Assembly (NCBI RefSeq): GCF_016861655.1
Contig: NZ_BOLN01000001.1
Coordinates: 415,443 to 479,442 of the forward strand
Origin: Levilactobacillus lanxiensis
Lineage (GTDB): Bacteria; Bacillota; Bacilli; Lactobacillales; Lactobacillaceae
Length of the DNA: 64,000 bases
Direction of reading: 5' to 3'
Shown here piece after piece: positions 58,261 through 64,000 of the stretch (position 1 is its first letter; each line of letters starts with the position of its first letter). A program made the position numbers and the translations under genes. The notes below the pieces were generated by a model. That model was not told where the DNA came from. It did not search any database and was given only the letters and a program-made list of their open reading frames with translations.

Positions 58261-58392
58261 ATGAAACGAATCCTTAAGATCATTCTTGCTATTTTGATTC
58301 TGGGCGCCACGGCTAGTGTGGTCCTGACCCATCGAACCACCACTACCGCGGTTAGTCCCAATAACTTGAGTCAAAACGAAAAGGTCGTCTGA
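58261..58392 (+). CDS. Small exported or membrane peptide
   Basis: A 43-residue ORF: MKRILKIILAILILGATASV is a membrane or signal segment, then a hydrophilic tail ending NLSQNEKVV. AGAAAGG lies about 8 bases before the ATG. The stop runs into a strong terminator and an extended -10 TGGTATACT lies near 58227-58235, so it is a complete small transcription unit. Function unknown. Confidence 0.55.
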   Translation: MKRILKIILAILILGATASVVLTHRTTTTAVSPNNLSQNEKVV

Positions 58393-58415
58393 AAAAATTC
58401 AGACGACCTTTTGTT
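58378..58415. terminator. Terminator after the small peptide gene
   Basis: AAAAGGTCGTCTGAA and TTCAGACGACCTTTTG form a perfect stem that includes the stop codon. It faces the EamA gene from the other side. Confidence 0.9.
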
Positions 58416-58427
58416 TCACGTGAAACA
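58412..58427. promoter_or_regulatory. parS site 3 (exact consensus)
   Basis: TGTTTCACGTGAAACA matches the ParB/Spo0J parS consensus over all 16 bases and is a perfect palindrome. Confidence 0.85.
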
Positions 58428-58430
58428 CTT

Positions 58431-59321
58431 TTAATTAATTTGCCCCCGGCGCCGCATGCTCCAAACATTTGGCAAAATAACCGCACCAATGATGACCAGG
58501 ACCCCCACGATTTGGGGCCAATCGACCGTCTCGCCTAGCAGGATGAAGGCTACCGTGATGGATGATGGCAATTCTAGTGACGATAGGATTGGGCCAATTC
58601 CTAGCTCCAAATATGGCATGAAGATGGAGTAGGCCACCAGCGGAAAGACCATCGAGAACAGGGCAATCAACACGCCCCACAAAATGGTATTGCCGGTCAC
58701 CTTGGCCGTCACAATCTGCGGTCCCCAGACGATGGAAATCAGAATGAACGCCCCAATACAAAGCAGCCAGGTCTTGCTCAAGGCATCCAAATTATTGCCC
58801 AGGCTCGCCGTGAACTGCATGGTGCAGGCATACGCGCACGCCGCTAGGAAGCTGAAAAACAACCCCAGTGGGGACAATGCCTGCGTAATCGGAAAGAGTC
58901 CCGCTGCCAGGACCGTGCCAATCAGGACCAGGACAATGCTCAGCACCTGGACCCGCGATGGCCATTGCCGATGGATCACTGCGCCCAGCAGAACGGACAA
59001 CCAGACGGCCTGCATCAACATGACGGCCGCGGCCGCCACCGGAATTAATTTCAACGACTGGATATAGAACGTATTGGTAAACCCGGAAGCCGTGCCGGCC
59101 GCAATCACCAGCCCAATCTGTTTCCAATTGGTGTGCTGATACCGTAGCCACTGTCGCCGCGCAAAGTGAATCACGCCTAGAATGACGACGGCACTCAGAA
59201 ACGACCAGAACAGGAGTGGCCCGTTGACTACGCCTTCACGCGCCGCAATTTTAAATAATGATGCTGGAATCCCAAAGCTCACCGCGCCTAACCCGACAAA
59301 CAAGGGTGCTAATTTTTTCAA
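58431..59321 (-). CDS. EamA/DMT-family transporter
   Basis: A 296-residue membrane protein of ten helices with the two-repeat EamA pattern: GLGAVSFGIPASLFKIA at the start, AGTASGFTNTFYIQSLKLI and AAAVMLMQAVWLSVLLGAVI in repeat 1, and PLVAYSIFMPYLELGIGPI with ILSSLELPSSITVAFILL in repeat 2. Drug/metabolite transporters of this type export amino acids or other small molecules; the substrate is unknown. The start is TTG 59321, with GAGGTGAG upstream. Confidence 0.88.
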   Translation of the reverse strand: MKKLAPLFVGLGAVSFGIPASLFKIAAREGVVNGPLLFWSFLSAVVILGVIHFARRQWLRYQHTNWKQIGLVIAAGTASGFTNTFYIQSLKLIPVAAAAVMLMQAVWLSVLLGAVIHRQWPSRVQVLSIVLVLIGTVLAAGLFPITQALSPLGLFFSFLAACAYACTMQFTASLGNNLDALSKTWLLCIGAFILISIVWGPQIVTAKVTGNTILWGVLIALFSMVFPLVAYSIFMPYLELGIGPILSSLELPSSITVAFILLGETVDWPQIVGVLVIIGAVILPNVWSMRRRGQIN

Positions 59322-59413
59322 AAACTCACCTCATCTAAAAAATCTCACCTATCTATTATACATCACCGGCGCCATGCTATAATGGTGGCAGAATAAGTGA
59401 AGAGGCGAGCACG

Positions 59414-60172
59414 ATGGGTAAGATAAAAACACTGTTGATCATCTGGTTCACGGCCATTGCCGGAATCTGCGGGCTACTGAACGCCCAAGCGGCTCCGGTC
59501 GTGCGGGATCAGGCGAACCTGTTATCTCCTCAGCAGAAAAGCGAGATTAGACAAGTCAATCATCAGTGGGCCCAGACCCGCCATAAGCCGCAGCTTTGGG
59601 TCTACACCTACAGCCACCTCCGCACGCCTCTCGCCGGTTTCGACTACCAGGATCCCTTTAACACCGCGGGCAATGAGCTGGGCGACCGCGTTTTACATCG
59701 CTTAGCCCAACAACAGTTAGCCGGCAAAACGACTGACGGTGACCACCAGATTGCCGTCATCCAACGGCAACAACGATTACAGCAACGAATTTCATTTATC
59801 TTGGTCTACCCGGACAATGGCTGGCATACGGTCATCTATCCCTCGGAGGACCTCTATCATAGTGTTTCCAACCTCAATAAGACCTTTCTGACCTGGCACC
59901 TGCCGAACAAGGTCGGCACCGCGGACTCGACCATGGCCGTCTTCAACCGCTACCAACCCTTTATCAGCAAGCACATCGCTAAGGTCAAAACGGTTAAAAC
60001 CGGTCCAACCTGGGATCGGGTCACGTTCATTTTGTTTCTCCCGTTTCTCATGTGGGGTCTGATTAAACTCTTCCGGCAGCCCATCTACCTGGAAACCTCG
60101 CCGTATGATTGGTTTGGTGAAGAGGCCGTTTGGCGTGCGTCTGACCCGACCTATCCGCATTGGTGGTATTAA
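59414..60172 (+). CDS. Exported TPM-domain-like protein
   Basis: A 252-residue protein. The signal peptide (MGKIKTLLIIWFTAIAGICG to about AQA, residue 26) is followed by VVRDQANLLSPQQKSEIRQV, the start of a TPM domain, with LWVYTYSH and RISFILVYPDNGWHTVIYPS. A membrane helix lies at about residues 202-217 (TFILFLPFLMWGLIKLF). TPM domains occur in bacterial membrane-anchored proteins linked to photosystem repair or phosphatase activity elsewhere; here the role is unknown. GAGGCGAGC precedes the ATG. A terminator follows. Confidence 0.75.
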   Translation: MGKIKTLLIIWFTAIAGICGLLNAQAAPVVRDQANLLSPQQKSEIRQVNHQWAQTRHKPQLWVYTYSHLRTPLAGFDYQDPFNTAGNELGDRVLHRLAQQQLAGKTTDGDHQIAVIQRQQRLQQRISFILVYPDNGWHTVIYPSEDLYHSVSNLNKTFLTWHLPNKVGTADSTMAVFNRYQPFISKHIAKVKTVKTGPTWDRVTFILFLPFLMWGLIKLFRQPIYLETSPYDWFGEEAVWRASDPTYPHWWY

Positions 60173-60173
60173 C

Positions 60174-60215
60174 AAATAGGCAGTCACCTAAAGTTCAGGT
60201 GACTGCCTATTTAAT
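60174..60215 (+). terminator. Terminator after the TPM-domain gene
   Basis: AAATAGGCAGTCACCT and AGGTGACTGCCTATTT form a perfect stem with flanking T and A runs. Confidence 0.9.
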
Positions 60216-60231
60216 TATTAATAATAAAACA

Positions 60232-60744
60232 TTAGTTATTAATTTTTAAGTTGGCATATCGCTTAGCCAGCCGTTTGCTCCGAAAGGCGACCCCATCCGT
60301 CTTCAGCTGTGCCCCGCTCTGAATCTCGAGGAGGGGTAGCCATTTTCCACCAATGCGCTGCTGGATTTTTCGGAAGTCCCCGCCATGCCCATCCCAGGTG
60401 TTCCAGCCGGTCACCCGCGTCCAACGTCCGTGTTGGTAGCGCACCGGGTAGGCAATGAGCCAGGTTGGATGGGCTCGGCGTTGCGCCGCGGACATTTTCA
60501 GTGGCAGCTTTTTCGCGTGAATTCCGGCCTTAAAGCCGTCATCATTGAGACTGCGCGCAGATATTTGAATCCGCCGGTAACGGTGATACTCGTACCGGTA
60601 CCAGGTTCCGCGCAACGCCTGTGGAAACGTCCGCAGCGTCTGTTGCGGTTTGGCTGCGCGGGCGTGTTCCATTGACGTGGCGACCTCCAGCCCAACTACT
60701 ACGGAAAAAATAATTGCTAAGATGACTAACCACTTTGCCTTCAT
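60232..60744 (-). CDS. Small secreted protein, P-x-LRGxW family
   Basis: A 170-residue exported protein. The signal peptide or anchor (MKAKWLVILAIIFSVVVGLE, cleavage perhaps after ARA near 31) is followed by TFPQALRGTWYRYEYHRYRR, the group motif, and a long tail with GWNTWDGHGGDFRKIQQRIG. It is longer than the other members. A GGGGAGGTCAAGTG site precedes the ATG. Divergent from the next secreted gene; function unknown. Confidence 0.72.
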   Translation of the reverse strand: MKAKWLVILAIIFSVVVGLEVATSMEHARAAKPQQTLRTFPQALRGTWYRYEYHRYRRIQISARSLNDDGFKAGIHAKKLPLKMSAAQRRAHPTWLIAYPVRYQHGRWTRVTGWNTWDGHGGDFRKIQQRIGGKWLPLLEIQSGAQLKTDGVAFRSKRLAKRYANLKINN

Positions 60745-60984
60745 TTCACTTGACCTCCCCGAATGTCTGTTGGAACTTCTAGCAAATCTATTACAGCATA
60801 GTGCTGACGAAAATAACAGCGATATAGCCTACAAATTTACTTATATTCACACTTATAGATTCGCTATATATCAGATTATAAGCTTGCTCATTTCTAGTGC
60901 AATCGACATCCCACCACCGTGCAACCTCCCCTTGAAACGGCGCCTCACACTCGTATACTGGAGACACATGAAAGGGGATTCATC

Positions 60985-61491
60985 ATGAAAAAGATTGTTT
61001 ATTCAACGCTGGCCATCAGCGCCGTCCTCACGGGGTTAGTGGCGCTGACACCTAGTACCACCGCTAGTGCCAAGACGAAGCTCTACACCAATAGTAAGAC
61101 CCTCCGGAATCATAAGTATTGGTATTCCTATCAGAACGCCTATACCGGCAAATGGGGCTATGAACGTTTACACTTTACCAAGCACAACGTTCATTTTGCC
61201 TATAAAACTAAACGTAACGCTAAATGGAAACATTCCAAAATCGCCGCAAAACGTTACTACGTCCGCCATCACAACGGTTGGTACGAATTTGGCGCCCGTG
61301 AAAGTGATGACGTTTACTTGATCAAGCCTAGTTGGCGCTACCTCAACGGCCATAAGCACTGGACCCTCGGAGAATTCGATCCGTCAAACGATCACGGTGG
61401 CTACGGTCAAGCGCCTTATAACGTTTGGACCTACACGACTTATATGAATAATAAAGGCTGGCACTACACAATCAATCACCAACCTAGCTAA
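60985..61491 (+). CDS. Small secreted protein, related group member
   Basis: A 168-residue exported protein. The signal peptide (MKKIVYSTLAISAVLTGLVA to about ASA, residue 29) is followed by NSKTLRNHKYWYSYQNAYTG, where TLRNHKYWY takes the place of the group motif, then many Tyr, Trp and His residues. AAAGGGGA precedes the ATG at 60985. It is followed after 15 bases by a second small secreted gene in the same orientation, so the two form an operon. Function unknown. Confidence 0.75.
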   Translation: MKKIVYSTLAISAVLTGLVALTPSTTASAKTKLYTNSKTLRNHKYWYSYQNAYTGKWGYERLHFTKHNVHFAYKTKRNAKWKHSKIAAKRYYVRHHNGWYEFGARESDDVYLIKPSWRYLNGHKHWTLGEFDPSNDHGGYGQAPYNVWTYTTYMNNKGWHYTINHQPS

Positions 61492-61506
61492 AGGAGCCTC
61501 TTAAAA

Positions 61507-61929
61507 ATGAAACTAACACATCTAGCTATCACCGGTCTTGCAGTCATCACCTTGATTCCACTTGGCATCCCCACAACCGCCAACGCGAAAAGCACGACGC
61601 TCCCCCGGACCATCCGTAGCCATACCTGGTACCGCCTAACCGACGGCAGTCAAGGCGGCTTCCACGACAAGACGACGTTCAAGGGGAATCACTTCACCAT
61701 CAAGGTCAAGGGGACTAACCTACGCTACCACTGGCACTTCAGCGGTCTAAAGAAGCGCACCGCCACCACTTACTACGGTCGCCTGCATTATGACAAGAAG
61801 CATTCTGTACTCGTCAAAATCAAGATTTTTAGCAAATCGCATTTCGATATCGTTCAGAAACACACGCCTAACCTCGCCGGAAATTACACGGGCAACGAAA
61901 CCTATGGCGCCACAATTTTCAAACGTTAA
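61507..61929 (+). CDS. Small secreted protein, P-x-LRGxW family
   Basis: A 140-residue exported protein. The signal peptide (MKLTHLAITGLAVITLIPLG to about ANA, residue 27) is followed by LPRTIRSHTWYRLTDGSQGG, a variant of the group motif, and a basic beta-type domain ending YGATIFKR. AAAGGAGC lies 12 bases before the ATG. It follows the previous gene by 15 bases and is closed by a strong terminator. Function unknown. Confidence 0.75.
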   Translation: MKLTHLAITGLAVITLIPLGIPTTANAKSTTLPRTIRSHTWYRLTDGSQGGFHDKTTFKGNHFTIKVKGTNLRYHWHFSGLKKRTATTYYGRLHYDKKHSVLVKIKIFSKSHFDIVQKHTPNLAGNYTGNETYGATIFKR

Positions 61930-61944
61930 TCAATAACCGCCATA

Positions 61945-61987
61945 CAAAAGGGGTCACAACTCGCAATCCAAGTTGTGACCCCTTTTA
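61945..61987. terminator. Terminator between convergent genes
   Basis: AAAAGGGGTCACAACT and AGTTGTGACCCCTTTTA form a long perfect stem. Confidence 0.92.
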
Positions 61988-62002
61988 TTATCCAATTAAT
62001 TG

Positions 62003-62947
62003 CTACAGCGCCAGCAAGGACTTCGCCACCGCCTGATCCACGATCAACACGTTGGCGTGACCCCCGACCAGTGCGGCGTGAATCGACTGTAGCTTGGCCT
62101 GACCGCCCGCAATTAAAATGGCGTAGCGCTTTTTAGCCAACTGATCCAGCGAAATGGCGACCGTCCGAGCATCCAGGTCCGGTTCCGCCAATGCCCCGTC
62201 GGCCGTGATGTAGTGGGAGAGCACGTCGCCCACAGATGCGGTACGTAGCTGCGTGATCTGGTCCGCATCGAGGTAACCCGACTGAAACAGCATCGCGGTT
62301 GGCCGCGTCGTGCCGACCGTATACAGCGCGATGTCCGCGGCGTTTCCCTTGGCAACGACCTGACTGATAAATTGGTCTTGCATCGCCAGCTGCTTGACCT
62401 GCGCGTCGCCAAAGATAATTGGCAGCGGCAGGAGGCTCGCCTGCGTGTGAAAGGCCTGATTAAATTTCTGCGTAATGTCCGCGGAATAATTGGTCTCGCT
62501 GGAGTTGGTCACGCTTCCCTTGAGCTGCACCAACTGCACGTCGCGGTTGTGGCTCGGGTGTAGGTGATTGGCCACGGCCTCCATGGTCCGCCCCCAGTTA
62601 ATGCCAATGGTGACGCCATCCGTCACGATACGGTCCAAATAATCCGCCGTGACGGCACCGAGTTGTTCCAAGATACCCTGTTCATCGTAGTTGGCCTGCT
62701 CGGCAATCACCACGTCTTTCAGGCGATACTTTTCCTGAAGCTGCTCGCGGATGACCGCGGTATTTTCAAACGGGTCCTGAATCTTAATGGTGACAATCTG
62801 ATTTTCGCGGGCTAGCTGAAGCGATTTGGACACCGTTGGCCGCGACAGGTTCATCTTCTGGGCAATCTCCTGTTGGCTGAGATCATCCTGATAGTAGTAC
62901 CGGCTGACTGCGATGAGCCGTTCGATTTGTTTCTTAGACAATGCCAT
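62003..62947 (-). CDS. deoR: SorC-family regulator of deoxyribonucleoside genes (DeoR-like)
   Basis: A 314-residue regulator. The N-terminal helix-turn-helix (DDLSQQEIAQKMNLSRPTVSKSLQLARENQIV) precedes a SorC-type sugar-binding domain with GVTIGINWGRTMEAVANHL near residue 113, VQLKGSVTN and YAILIAGGQAKLQSIHAAL near the end. It is divergent from deoC, as in B. subtilis where DeoR controls dra-nupC-pdp and answers to deoxyribose-5-phosphate. Two TTTACAT-type operators lie between the genes. Confidence 0.85.
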   Translation of the reverse strand: MALSKKQIERLIAVSRYYYQDDLSQQEIAQKMNLSRPTVSKSLQLARENQIVTIKIQDPFENTAVIREQLQEKYRLKDVVIAEQANYDEQGILEQLGAVTADYLDRIVTDGVTIGINWGRTMEAVANHLHPSHNRDVQLVQLKGSVTNSSETNYSADITQKFNQAFHTQASLLPLPIIFGDAQVKQLAMQDQFISQVVAKGNAADIALYTVGTTRPTAMLFQSGYLDADQITQLRTASVGDVLSHYITADGALAEPDLDARTVAISLDQLAKKRYAILIAGGQAKLQSIHAALVGGHANVLIVDQAVAKSLLAL

Positions 62948-63007
62948 GTGGGTGCCTCCTGATAGTTATTTTGACCGGGCTAAATGCGTGTCCTTATTTT
63001 ACCACAC

Positions 63008-63059
63008 TTTACATATGTTAAAAATAGTATTTTACATTTGTAAGAAAACGTGTTAGATT
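63008..63059 (+). promoter_or_regulatory. Operators and promoter of deoC
   Basis: TTTACATATGTTAAA (63008-63022) and TTTACATTTGTAA (63031-63043) are two related palindromes 23 bp apart. TTTACA (63031-63036), a 17-bp spacer and TAGATT (63054-63059) may form the deoC promoter, so the second operator overlaps the -35. Confidence 0.65.
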
Positions 63060-63099
63060 AAGAAGGTAAATTAGACAAACACGAAAAGAGGACATTCAC

Positions 63100-63753
63100 A
63101 TGGAAAATTTAAATCGTACCATCGACCACACCTTACTGGCACCCGAAGCCACCCAAACGGACATCGACCGCATCGTCCGCGAGGCCAAGGAAAACAACTT
63201 CCGCTCCGTCATGATTAATCCCTACTGGGTCGCTTACGCCCACAAGCAATTGGCCGACACCGACGTCAATACGGACACGGTGATTGGGTTCCCCCTGGGC
63301 GCCAACACCACGGCCATCAAGGTTGCCGAAGTCTTACAGGCCGTTCAAGACGGCGTCGACGAAATTGACGTGGTCATGAACATTGGTGAATTCAAGAGTG
63401 GCCATTTAGACGCCGTCACCGCGGACCTCAAGGCCGTCATCGACGCTGCTCACGCCCACCACAAGCTGGCCAAAGTGATCATCGAAACAGCCCTTCTGAG
63501 CGATGAAGAGATCATGCAGGCGTCTGAATTGGTTGCCAACGCCGGGGCTGAATTTGTGAAGACCTCAACCGGCTTCTCGACCCGTGGCGCAAGCGTTAAG
63601 GACGTTGTCTTAATGAAGAAGGCCGTGGGCGACCGCATCAAAATCAAGGCCTCCGGTGGTGTGCACTCTAAGGAAGAAGCCGAAGCCATGATTGACGCCG
63701 GCGCTTCTCGTCTGGGGACTAGCTCCGGCTTAAAGGTGATGGGTAAGGCTTAA
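63100..63753 (+). CDS. deoC: Deoxyribose-phosphate aldolase
   Basis: A 217-residue class I aldolase that splits 2-deoxyribose-5-phosphate into glyceraldehyde-3-phosphate and acetaldehyde. The Schiff-base Lys lies in [15 protein letters not shown] near residue 150, the second catalytic Lys in [11 protein letters not shown] near 180, and Asp in [15 protein letters not shown] near 87. Such genes allow growth on deoxyribonucleosides; the acetaldehyde can be reduced by alcohol dehydrogenase. AAAGAGG lies about 8 bases before the ATG. It is divergent from the SorC-type regulator. The other deo genes are not in the window. Confidence 0.96.
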   Translation: MENLNRTIDHTLLAPEATQTDIDRIVREAKENNFRSVMINPYWVAYAHKQLADTDVNTDTVIGFPLGANTTAIKVAEVLQAVQDGVDEIDVVMNIGEFKSGHLDAVTADLKAVIDAAHAHHKLAKVIIETALLSDEEIMQASELVANAGAEFVKTSTGFSTRGASVKDVVLMKKAVGDRIKIKASGGVHSKEEAEAMIDAGASRLGTSSGLKVMGKA

Positions 63754-63762
63754 GCTGGCAAA

Positions 63763-63778
63763 TGTTCCACGTGAAACA
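63763..63778. promoter_or_regulatory. parS-like site 4
   Basis: TGTTCCACGTGAAACA keeps the full CACGTG core and matches parS variants bound by ParB/Spo0J. It lies 10 bases after the deoC stop. Confidence 0.75.
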
Positions 63779-63792
63779 GTAGCAAATTTCGC

Positions 63793-63821
63793 TTGACTCA
63801 CCCGCAACCACGTGCGATACT
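63793..63821 (+). promoter_or_regulatory. Promoter of a putative small RNA
   Basis: TTGACT (63793-63798), a 17-bp spacer and GATACT (63816-63821). Transcription should start near 63828. Confidence 0.75.
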
Positions 63822-63827
63822 ACTCGT

Positions 63828-63930
63828 GGTGCCAAACCACGGTGGGGGTACGCGATCGGTGCGCAAGCATTCCGAAGGTCGCCGCACCTCACCACAAGCA
63901 GTCTCGAGTAGAACGCGAGACTGTTTTTAT
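63828..63930 (+). ncRNA. Putative structured small RNA
   Basis: About 100 nt between a good promoter and an intrinsic terminator, with no ORF. Folding by eye gives a 5' hairpin CGTGG/CCACG (63825-63841), a longer hairpin GGTG...CACC enclosing GCGATCGG and a GCAA-capped TGC/GCA loop, then the terminator stem. It lacks the SRP, 6S, tmRNA and RNase P core motifs that I would expect, so the family is unassigned. It could also be a riboswitch for a gene beyond 64000. Confidence 0.55.
63899..63930 (+). terminator. Terminator of the putative small RNA
   Basis: CAGTCTCG and CGAGACTG stem with a TTTTTAT tail. Downstream, 63931-64000 holds only AT-rich sequence ending in a possible -10 (TATACT). Confidence 0.9.
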
Positions 63931-64000
63931 ATGAAATAAAAGAATATTTGAGCGCACTAAAACATAACGCTCGAATCTGCGAAAAAATTCTAGTATACTT

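Noticed and set aside
63828..63930. SRP (4.5S) RNA
   Set aside because: The conserved GGAAG/AGCAGCC apical core of SRP RNA is absent.

Overview
The window looks like chromosomal DNA of a heterofermentative lactobacillus, most like the Levilactobacillus (L. brevis) group. The evidence is low-GC Gram-positive ribosome binding sites (AGGAGG), moderate GC by eye, LacL/LacM split beta-galactosidase, a malolactic enzyme beside its LysR regulator, pyruvate oxidase, SufC at the head of a suf operon, CcpA (cre) and Rex operators, a T-box leader and many small exported lactobacillar proteins. The genus is an inference. Four parS-like 16-mers, one matching the ParB consensus exactly, suggest the window lies in the origin-proximal part of the chromosome.

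Layout. 1-6500: start of sufC (minus), feoA-feoB plus a small Cys-rich Feo-associated membrane protein, and a GT8 glycosyltransferase, separated by long intergenic stretches with six copies of a structured repeat. 6565-9893: preT-preA (dihydropyrimidine dehydrogenase) and a DUF1097 membrane protein under a cre site. 10164-15939: NlpC/P60 hydrolase, small secreted and membrane proteins, acetolactate decarboxylase, nucleotidyltransferase, Mor-like regulator, SMR transporter and an SDR. 16284-19119: aldehyde and alcohol dehydrogenases with Rex and cre sites. 19265-28741: MucBP protein, frameshifted kinase, RHH regulator with SPFH protein, YjbR protein, T-box-controlled OppA-type binding protein, GtrA, CadD, ADP-ribosylglycohydrolase and LysE. 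29167-35451: ABC-F protein, DUF4143 ATPase behind an operator array, and mleR/mleS. 35590-36000: a probable type I toxin-antitoxin locus. 36226-46726: a stress and redox cluster under a MerR regulator (NmrA-like proteins, MFS efflux, flavodoxin, zinc ADH), with Crp-like, HelD-like and TetR genes. 46894-54069: pyruvate oxidase, a lipoprotein, lacLM and an NmrA-like quinone reductase. 54237-63753: secreted proteins, DeoR and XRE regulators, GNAT, EamA, a TPM-domain protein, and deoR/deoC. 63793-63930: a promoter-hairpins-terminator unit resembling an unassigned small RNA.

The most striking observation is a family of ten dispersed copies (about 165-265 bp) of an intergenic element. Each copy can be drawn as one long closing stem around three hairpins. 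The stems differ greatly between copies but keep complementarity, while short unpaired or loop blocks stay constant. That is the signature of a structured RNA or a fold-dependent DNA element. One copy lies in the sense orientation within the inferred mleS 5' leader.

The second theme is regulation readable from DNA. Four promoters with exactly 19-bp spacers and a shared CCTT-AAGG dyad tie the 36-45 kb redox genes to the MerR gene. Other sites are a Rex box before the aldehyde dehydrogenase, perfect cre sites, LysR and SorC-type operators at mleS and deoC, three TAACCCGGGTTA palindromes around an XRE gene, and three palindromes at exact 40-bp intervals before a DUF4143 ATPase. Gene decay is also visible: a nonsense codon in an NmrA-like gene, frameshifts in a kinase and in a YefM-type antitoxin, and a secreted protein gene without a standard start codon. 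No rRNA, tRNA, insertion sequence or CRISPR array was seen.
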